From positions 1-5,832 of the forward strand of contig CALAVD010000276.1 of NCBI GenBank assembly GCA_937892085.1: a stretch of 5,832 nucleotides of DNA, written 5' to 3'. The stretch is from an uncultured Prevotellaceae bacterium. GTDB lineage: Bacteria; Bacteroidota; Bacteroidia; Bacteroidales; Muribaculaceae. The number at the start of each line of letters is the position of its first letter. The stretch's first letter is position 1. The translations under genes were made by a program, and so were the position numbers. The notes under the pieces are model-generated. The model was not told where the DNA came from and did not search any database. It was given only the letters and a program-made list of their open reading frames with translations. Below, in pieces: positions 1-3,920 of the stretch.

Positions 1-189
1 CCCATCGCCTCGGCCCTGCCAGGTGACGTGAACGGCGACGGCACCGTCACAGCCGCCGACGTGACAGCGCTCTACGACTTCCTGCTTAACAACGACACCA
101 CTCACCTCGTCAACGGCGACCAAACTGGCGACGGCGACATCACCGCTGCCGACGTGACAGCAGTTTACAACATATTTTTAGGAAATTGA
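1..189 (+). CDS. C-terminal end of a dockerin type I-like repeat protein (5' truncated)
   Basis: The frame is open from the first base and ends at TGA 187-189, giving 62 visible residues; the start lies outside the window. Two dockerin-type calcium-binding loops are plain. The first has D9, N11, D13, T15, T17 and D20 at loop positions 1, 3, 5, 7, 9 and 12. The second has D40, T42, D44, D46, T48 and D51 at the same positions. Each loop is followed by a short hydrophobic helix (ALYDFLL, AVYNIFL). The repeats share the nucleotide string GCCGACGTGACAGC (55-68 and 148-161), showing internal duplication. In clostridial cellulosomes dockerins bind cohesins. In gut Bacteroidales similar modules sit at the C-terminus of secreted or surface proteins, often without known cohesin partners, so the binding role here is inferred. 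The catalytic or structural part of the protein cannot be told from this tail. The coding DNA is G+C-rich, unlike the downstream gap. Confidence 0.85.
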   Translation, partial: PIASALPGDVNGDGTVTAADVTALYDFLLNNDTTHLVNGDQTGDGDITAADVTAVYNIFLGN

Positions 190-224
190 GTCAACTTTAA
201 AGAATATAATCACACTAATTAAAC

Positions 225-245
225 CAATTAGAACTAATTGTTTTT
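225..245 (+). terminator. Weak terminator candidate: palindrome plus T run
   Basis: CAATTAG (225-231) pairs with CTAATTG (234-240) around two bases and is followed by TTTTT (241-245), 36 bases after the dockerin gene stop. The position suits a terminator, but the stem is AT-rich and the loop as written is too small, so at least one pair must open. It may be only an AT-rich palindrome. Confidence 0.3.
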
Positions 246-284
246 CTGATAATAAACTAATTAAAAATCAAAACAACGGCATTA

Positions 285-305
285 TCAACAACCTAAAGAA
301 GAAAA
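285..305 (+). repeat. Left copy of a direct repeat flanking the AbiEii cassette
   Basis: This 21-bp stretch beginning TCAACAAC and ending AAAGAAGAAAA recurs at 1308-1328 with one mismatch (C to T at its ninth base). The two copies lie 1023 bp apart, one upstream of the cassette promoter and one just after the toxin gene. Weaker similarity extends leftwards (CGGCAT here, CGCCAT at the right copy). It could mark an insertion boundary or a duplicated gene fragment; part of it is purine-rich, so chance is not excluded. Confidence 0.5.
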
Positions 306-343
306 TTAATTTATTGTTGTATTGAGGATTTTTTTGGAAAAGC

Positions 344-375
344 ATTGCCGTATAAAGTGTTTTTTTGTATATTTG
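344..375 (+). promoter_or_regulatory. Bacteroidota-type promoter of the DUF6922/AbiEii operon
   Basis: The -7 box TATATTTG (368-375) fits the Bacteroidota consensus TAnnTTTG exactly. ATTG (344-347), 20 bases upstream, is a one-mismatch -33 element (consensus TTTG). Transcription should begin a few bases after 375, leaving a very short A-rich leader before ATG 394. The -7 box overlaps a perfect 12-bp palindrome (370-381), so a repressor bound there would block the promoter. Confidence 0.6.
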
Positions 376-381
376 CAAATA
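370..381. promoter_or_regulatory. 12-bp palindrome over the -7 box, possible operator
   Basis: TATTTGCAAATA is perfectly self-complementary. It overlaps the last six bases of the predicted -7 box and runs into the start-site region of the cassette promoter. Toxin-antitoxin operons, including classical abiE, are commonly autoregulated through inverted repeats at the promoter. Calling this an operator is inference from position only; no DNA-binding fold is evident in either encoded protein. Confidence 0.3.
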
Positions 382-393
382 AAAAAATAGGAA

Positions 394-654
394 ATGTCTC
401 GAGAACAAATCATAGAAAAGCATAGTGCTCTATTTTGGTATACACCCGATGAGCAGAAGCATTACATAAGTGATGCGCTTCTTGTGGAACGTATTCTTAA
501 CGACGGTACTCTTGATGATTGTCGTGAGCTTGTGGAGACACTTGGCGGCAAGCGCGTGGCTGAGGTGTTCTTCGCTGCTACTGGAAGGCAGAAAGCCAAT
601 TATTATCCTGAAATCTACCACTTCTTTTCATTGATTCTTCAGAAATATGCATAG
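394..654 (+). CDS. DUF6922-like small protein, putative antitoxin partner of AbiEii
   Basis: An 86-aa soluble protein without signal peptide or membrane segment. It looks predominantly helical: a short FWY aromatic patch (14-16), an acidic helix with VERIL (31-35), a helix around CRELVETLGGKRVAEVF (43-59), and a C-terminal NYYPEIYHFFSLILQKYA segment. From memory this pattern resembles the short Bacteroidota proteins annotated DUF6922 that are encoded directly before AbiEii-type nucleotidyltransferases; a profile search was not possible. Its stop overlaps the next gene's start by 8 bases (647-654, ATGCATAG), which strongly suggests coupled translation and joint function. The likely job, by position, is to neutralise or cooperate with the nucleotidyltransferase. 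It lacks the winged-helix region and the length of a classical AbiEi antitoxin, so it would be a different antitoxin type. ATG 394 is chosen because it follows the promoter directly. AGGAA abuts it too closely to be a good ribosome site. Confidence 0.7.
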   Translation: MSREQIIEKHSALFWYTPDEQKHYISDALLVERILNDGTLDDCRELVETLGGKRVAEVFFAATGRQKANYYPEIYHFFSLILQKYA

Positions 655-1270
655 CGAGATTTTCAACAATCGGCAGAGAGAGTTGCTTCCTTTGATGTCG
701 GAGTTTCAACGTGAGTACTATCTTGTTGGTGGCACGGCTATCGCTCTATATCTTGGGCATAGGCGCTCTATTGATTTTGATTTATTCAAGTATTCAAACA
801 TTTACCATAAGCGAAACCTTGACAAAATCTTAAAATCTTCCTTTGAATACGTCGTAACACGTCGAGTTGCTGAACAGATGAACCTTATAGTCAATGATGT
901 CAAAGTAACATTCTTTCAATATCCTTTTGAGATAGAACCTACAGCCAAGTTTGAGAAAGTTTTTCGCATGCCATCTTTAATCCAACTTGCTGCAATGAAA
1001 GCTTATGCACTTGGTCGACGTTCTAAATGGAAAGACTATGTTGATCTTTTTTTCCTTCTTTCTGAACATTTCACAATTTCAGATATTTCATCGGAAGCAA
1101 CAGCCATTTTTGGTGACCTTTTCTCTGAGAAATTGTTCCGCTCTCAGTTGTGCTATTTCGACGACATCGATTACAGTGAATCGGTTGATTATCTTATAAC
1201 CAATCCACCTTCAGAGGAAGAAATCAAATCTAACCTCACCGAAATGGCAATACAAGGAGTGAATCTTTAA
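647..1270 (+). CDS. AbiEii/AbiGii-type nucleotidyltransferase (putative toxin)
   Basis: A 207-aa cytoplasmic protein with the layout of the AbiEii (DUF1814) minimal nucleotidyltransferases. LVGGTAIALYLGHRRSIDFD (26-45) gives the glycine-rich nucleotide-binding turn (G28, G29, T30), the GHR-S feature and the paired acidic residues D43 and D45 expected to hold metal. DVKVTFFQYPF (84-94) is the second core strand. LAAMKAYALGRRSKWKDYVD (114-133) is the family's conserved helix, with K118, R124/R125, K129, D130 and D133. A third acidic residue often seen on the second strand is replaced by T88, a substitution I believe is common in this Bacteroidota subgroup. Characterised relatives include AbiEii, a nucleotide-binding toxin in abortive phage infection, and mycobacterial MenT toxins, which add nucleotides to tRNA acceptor ends. 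The target here is unknown. The gene overlaps the upstream small gene by 8 bp, so the two are one operon. By eye the pair is less G+C-rich than its neighbours, consistent with an accessory cassette. Confidence 0.87.
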   Translation: MHSEIFNNRQRELLPLMSEFQREYYLVGGTAIALYLGHRRSIDFDLFKYSNIYHKRNLDKILKSSFEYVVTRRVAEQMNLIVNDVKVTFFQYPFEIEPTAKFEKVFRMPSLIQLAAMKAYALGRRSKWKDYVDLFFLLSEHFTISDISSEATAIFGDLFSEKLFRSQLCYFDDIDYSESVDYLITNPPSEEEIKSNLTEMAIQGVNL

Positions 1271-1353
1271 AGAACTCAGAAGCCCACCAAAGGGATACCG
1301 CCATCGTTCAACAACTTAAAGAAGAAAAAATCATGAAGTCACCATATTGTATA
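1271..1353. other. Gap after the toxin gene with a possible gene remnant
   Basis: No intact gene is seen. Frame 1 on the plus strand is open from 1234 to a TGA at 1381-1383. From about 1270 it reads as plausible protein (KNSEAHQRDTAIVQQLKEEK), but it has no start codon except ATG 1333 and runs straight into the palindromic element. This may be the remnant of a gene cut by the cassette or by the element, or simply a chance open frame. No terminator is visible immediately after the toxin stop. Confidence 0.35.
1308..1328 (+). repeat. Right copy of the direct repeat flanking the AbiEii cassette
   Basis: Matches 285-305 at 20 of 21 positions and in the same orientation. It starts 38 bases after the toxin stop and lies inside the possible gene remnant (reading QQLKEE in frame 1). 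In the same codon phase the left copy reads QQPKEEN and then stops, so the pair could be two diverged copies of one coding fragment, or boundary repeats of an insertion. Confidence 0.5.
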
Positions 1354-1528
1354 GGTGGGTTCTATAAATTAATAAAATGTTGAGATGGGTTCTTGGCTGT
1401 TTTTGTTTCTTTTCGGCATCTGCTTCGTTAAATCCTTGCAACATAGCCCGCTATGCCGCTGCTGCTTTAACTTCGCATCTGCTCGAAAATAAATCAAAAA
1501 CATCTCAAGTTAATTTATAGAACCCACC
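1354..1528. mobile_element. 175-bp palindromic MITE-like element with perfect 19-bp inverted termini
   Basis: The left end GGTGGGTTCTATAAATTAA (1354-1372) is the exact reverse complement of the right end at 1510-1528. Inside, pairs nest in order: TTGAGATG 1380-1387 with 1501-1508; TTTTTG 1400-1405 with 1495-1500; TTTTCG 1410-1415 with 1484-1489; GTTAAA 1427-1432 with 1466-1471; CATAGC 1442-1447 with GCTATG 1450-1455. The whole unit can therefore fold into one long interrupted hairpin around the centre CATAGCCCGCTATG. A direct motif GCATCTGCT occurs once in each arm (1416-1424 and 1475-1483). There is no room for a transposase and no meaningful ORF. ATA flanks both ends (1351-1353 and 1529-1531), a possible 3-bp target duplication. 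A non-autonomous transposable element is the best reading; a REP/BIME-like repeat or a structured RNA are alternatives. The parent element is not identified. Confidence 0.75.
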
Positions 1529-1533
1529 ATACA

Positions 1534-1576
1534 CAGCCGCCATTGCAAATTTCACATGCAATGGCGGCTGAATTTT
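1534..1576. terminator. Perfect 14-bp hairpin between convergent genes, likely terminator
   Basis: CAGCCGCCATTGCA (1534-1547) pairs perfectly with 1557-1570 across a 9-base loop. On the plus strand it is followed by AATTTTT, suiting termination of rightward transcription from the toxin operon. For the peptidase on the minus strand it begins 42 bases past the stop codon, preceded by AAAAATT but followed by TGTGTATGG rather than a T run. It probably serves both directions, with the better tail for the plus strand. Confidence 0.7.
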
Positions 1577-1611
1577 TACGATTTACATTCTTCAATCCTT
1601 ACGCGAATCGC

Positions 1612-3636
1612 TTACCAGATGGTTACGCGGTCTTCGGGCGCGCGCCACATCTTCTCGCCAGGCTTGATGTCGAAGGCTTTGAAGAAGTAGTCGAGGTTGC
1701 GGATGGCAACATTCACGCGGTTGATGCCTAATGAGTGTGGGTCAACCTTGGTGCGGCGCAGAATTTCTTCCTTGGTGATGTTGGCAGCCCACACGTTGGC
1801 GTAGCTCAAGAAGAAGCGCTGGTCAGGAGTGAACCCTTCAATCTTCTCGTCTCCAGCACCCTGCTCTGTCTTCTTGAAGGCGCTGTAAGCCACACGCAGG
1901 CCACCATGGTCGGCGATGTTCTCACCCATAGTGAAGGTGCCGTTGGCGTGAACGTCATCGGCAACAATCTCGGCGCTATATTGTGCGCCAAGTTTGTCGG
2001 CGAGTTCCTGGAACTTAGCGGCATCCTCTTCGGTCCACCAGTCAAGCATGTTGCCGTTGTGGTCGAAGTTGCGCCCCTGGTCGTCAAAGCCGTGAGTCAT
2101 TTCGTGGCCAATCACCACGCCAATAGCGCCATAGTTGCAGGCATCGTCGGCATCGGGATCAAAGTATGGCTTCTGGAGAATTCCTGCGGGGAAGCAAATC
2201 TCGTTGGTCGATGGGTCATAATAGGCATTGACGGTCTGTGGAGTCATCTGCCATTTAGCCTTGTCAACGGGTTTGTTGAGCTGAGAGAGCTGATAGTCGG
2301 CCTCAAAGCGGCGGGCATTGCTCACATTCTCCCAGTAATAGGCGTCTCGGTCGATGTTGATGCCGCTGTAGTCGCGCCAAGTGTCGGGATATCCCACTTT
2401 CACGGTGAAGCTGTTGAGCTTGACGAGGGCGTTGACTTTAGTCTTGGGGCTCATCCAGGTGAGACCTGCGATGTGCTCGGCGAGCGCGATGCGCAGGTTG
2501 TTCACTAACTTGAGCATCTTCTTCTTTGAGTCCTCGGGGAAGTATTTGTTCACGTAGAGCTCGCCCACAGCTTCGCCAAGCACGTAGTTGGGCACGTTGA
2601 GGGCACGTTTCCAGCGAGGTTGCATCACGGTCTTGCCACTCATGGCGCGGCTATACATGTCGAAGTTGGCTTGCTCATAGTCGTCGGTGAGGTAGCCGGC
2701 AGCGGCGTCAAGATATTTGAACGCCAGGTAGTCTCTAATCTCGGTGTCTTTGAGGGTTGTCATCATTTCGTTGAACTTCGCCATTGAGTTTAGGTGCATC
2801 ACGCACACCTTTTCAACCTTGATGTTGCCGGGCATAAGCAGGTTGAAATATTTGTCCCAATCAAAGTTTGGATAGTCGGCTTTGAGCTGAGCCAGGGTGC
2901 GGATATTGTACTGCTTGCTGTAGTCACGGCTCTCCTCGCGAGTCATGGCAACCTTTGCAAACTCAGTCTCAAGAGCCAGGATATTCTTAGCAACCTTCTT
3001 GGCGTCTTTTGCCTTGCGCCCTGAGAGGGTTAGCAGTTTCTCAATGTAGGTGAGATAGGCGTTGCGCACCTTAGCAGTGTTCTCGTCGTTCTCGAGATAA
3101 TAATCGCGGTCGCCCATGCCCAAGCCAGCGGCGGTGAGGTACATCAGGTTCTGGTCGCTGTTCTTCAAGTCGGCCATCACGCCAGCGTCAAAGAAGGGAG
3201 AAGTGATGCCACGGTGCATTTCGGCAAGCATTGCCACCAGGTCGGTGCGAGGCATCTGGTAGATTTGTGCCAGCATCGCCTCCACAGGCTTGTTGCCTTG
3301 CTGGTTGCGCAGAGTGCTGTCCATTCCCTGCAGATAGAGGTCGCTAACTTTCTGAGCCAAGCTGCCCTTTGGGTTATTGGTGCCTAAGTTCATAATCAGG
3401 TCTTTGAGCTGCTCGCGGTTGTTCTCGCCGAGTTGGTCGAAGGTGCCAAAGCGTGCATACTGCGGGTCGAGAGGATTAGCTTTCATCCATCCGCCACAGG
3501 CATACTGATAGAAATTCTCTCCAGGCTTTGTGCTCAGGTCAAGGTTGCTGCGGTCAACACCTTTGTTCAGATTCCCTGCACTCATCGTCATTGCTGTCAT
3601 AGCAAGTGAAAAAATTAATAGTTTCTTAATCTTCAT
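1612..3636 (-). CDS. pepO: Secreted M13-family zinc metallopeptidase (PepO/neprilysin-like)
   Basis: A complete 674-aa protein, normal length for bacterial M13 peptidases. Residues 1-20 form a Sec signal peptide (basic MKIKK, hydrophobic core, likely cut after SA at 19-20). No lipobox cysteine follows, so it should be periplasmic or exported rather than a lipoprotein. The N-terminal M13 domain begins with NLDLSTKPGENFYQYACGGW (31-50). The catalytic domain has the substrate-binding NAYY (470-473) and the zinc site HEMTH (H511, E512 catalytic, H515). The third ligand E572 and supporting D576 lie in GENIAD (571-576). H634 and R640, with the spacing of neprilysin H711 and R717, bind the scissile carbonyl in that family. 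The C-terminus EDRVTIW matches the family's terminal tryptophan. All catalytic residues are present, so it should be active as an oligopeptidase on short peptides; the natural substrate is unknown. ATG 3636 is chosen for the signal peptide and the promoter 42 bases upstream. Confidence 0.96.
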   Translation of the reverse strand: MKIKKLLIFSLAMTAMTMSAGNLNKGVDRSNLDLSTKPGENFYQYACGGWMKANPLDPQYARFGTFDQLGENNREQLKDLIMNLGTNNPKGSLAQKVSDLYLQGMDSTLRNQQGNKPVEAMLAQIYQMPRTDLVAMLAEMHRGITSPFFDAGVMADLKNSDQNLMYLTAAGLGMGDRDYYLENDENTAKVRNAYLTYIEKLLTLSGRKAKDAKKVAKNILALETEFAKVAMTREESRDYSKQYNIRTLAQLKADYPNFDWDKYFNLLMPGNIKVEKVCVMHLNSMAKFNEMMTTLKDTEIRDYLAFKYLDAAAGYLTDDYEQANFDMYSRAMSGKTVMQPRWKRALNVPNYVLGEAVGELYVNKYFPEDSKKKMLKLVNNLRIALAEHIAGLTWMSPKTKVNALVKLNSFTVKVGYPDTWRDYSGINIDRDAYYWENVSNARRFEADYQLSQLNKPVDKAKWQMTPQTVNAYYDPSTNEICFPAGILQKPYFDPDADDACNYGAIGVVIGHEMTHGFDDQGRNFDHNGNMLDWWTEEDAAKFQELADKLGAQYSAEIVADDVHANGTFTMGENIADHGGLRVAYSAFKKTEQGAGDEKIEGFTPDQRFFLSYANVWAANITKEEILRRTKVDPHSLGINRVNVAIRNLDYFFKAFDIKPGEKMWRAPEDRVTIW

Positions 3637-3642
3637 AGTTTT

Positions 3643-3656
3643 TATTATTAATAATA
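3643..3656. repeat. 14-bp AT palindrome in the peptidase leader
   Basis: TATTATTAATAATA is perfectly self-complementary and lies between the predicted transcription start and the peptidase start codon. All pairs are A-T, so RNA structure would be weak. It might be a protein-binding site or merely part of an A/T-rich Bacteroidota leader. Confidence 0.25.
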
Positions 3657-3677
3657 TGTGTATTAGTTTCTAAGGTG

Positions 3678-3709
3678 CAAAGGTAATAAATAGTTTGCAG
3701 TTTTTCAAA
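3678..3709 (-). promoter_or_regulatory. Promoter of the M13 peptidase gene
   Basis: On the minus strand TTTG (3709-3706) and TACCTTTG (3685-3678) match both the -33 and the -7 consensus of the Bacteroidota primary sigma factor exactly, with 20 bases between them. The start site should be near 3670, giving a leader of roughly 35 bases that is A-rich and lacks a Shine-Dalgarno sequence. The gene thus has its own promoter and does not depend on the outer-membrane gene upstream. Confidence 0.75.
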
Positions 3710-3717
3710 AAAGTGGT
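3700..3717. repeat. Direct repeat copy covering the peptidase -33 box
   Basis: GTTTTTC, then six A, then GTGGT. The same string occurs at 3738-3757 with two extra bases (AG) after the C. This copy contains the -33 element of the peptidase promoter; the other contains the T run and stem base of the preceding terminator. Confidence 0.5.
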
Positions 3718-3726
3718 ATCTCATTA

Positions 3727-3747
3727 TCTGAAATATTGTTTTTCAGA
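3727..3747. repeat. Small inverted repeat upstream of the peptidase promoter
   Basis: TCTGAAA (3727-3733) pairs with TTTCAGA (3741-3747) around 7 bases. It sits between the minus-strand terminator and the peptidase -33 box, where an activator or repressor could bind, but it could equally be an incidental AT-rich repeat. Confidence 0.3.
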
Positions 3748-3757
3748 AAAAAGTGGT
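3738..3757. repeat. Direct repeat copy at the terminator T run
   Basis: Second copy of the unit at 3700-3717, differing by a 2-base AG insertion. It overlaps the six-T tail (minus strand) and the first five stem bases of the terminator at 3747-3782, so terminator and promoter share a sequence module. Confidence 0.5.
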
Positions 3758-3782
3758 TGACTTCAACTGGCGAGTCAACCAC
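3747..3782 (-). terminator. Rho-independent terminator of the outer-membrane gene
   Basis: GTGGTTGACT (3753-3762) pairs perfectly with 3773-3782 across a 10-base loop. On the minus strand the stem is followed by TTTTTT (3752-3747) and preceded by a T-rich run. It lies 139 bases after the stop of the TonB-dependent protein and before the peptidase promoter, separating the two transcription units. Confidence 0.85.
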
Positions 3783-3920
3783 AAAAAAAGAAAAAGCAGG
3801 TATTGTTTTTAGTTGTCAATTAGAACATGTGGAGTCTCGCTCCTTAGTGGCGCGTTACACGTTATTGACCTTGTTGCCGACCAGCGGCCATTCAAATGTA
3901 GATTGAAACAGGTAAAATGA
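3783..3920 (-). other. Long 3' untranslated region, possible small RNA
   Basis: These 138 bases between the outer-membrane gene stop and its terminator hold no plausible ORF. Two short hairpins are visible: GCCG/CGGC with a 5-base loop (3876-3888) and GGAG/CTCC with a 5-base loop (3831-3843). On the minus strand TACATTTG (3900-3893) fits the -7 consensus, but no -33 element lies at the right distance. It is either an ordinary long 3' UTR or a 3' UTR-derived or independent small RNA ending at the terminator. Confidence 0.35.

Noticed and set aside
214..262. Three copies of ACTAATT (214-220, 233-239, 256-262) as a short repeat array
   Set aside because: The spacing is irregular and the region is strongly A/T-rich, so 7-mers of this type recur easily. 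It is not a CRISPR or iteron array by any convincing measure.
430..621. Minus-strand 63-codon frame within the DUF6922-like gene, as an alternative or antisense antitoxin
   Set aside because: It has no promoter and no sequence features of its own, and the plus-strand gene has a consensus promoter and a coupled overlap with the toxin gene.
1354..1528. The inverted-repeat element as an invertible promoter switch
   Set aside because: No convincing promoter lies inside it pointing out toward a gene, both neighbouring genes end toward it, and no site-specific recombinase is encoded in the window.
1735..2508. A 257-codon open frame on the plus strand opposite the peptidase gene
   Set aside because: It lies wholly inside the coding strand complement of a gene with all M13 catalytic motifs. 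Its translation shows no domain, only the valine/leucine-rich bias expected of an antisense frame.
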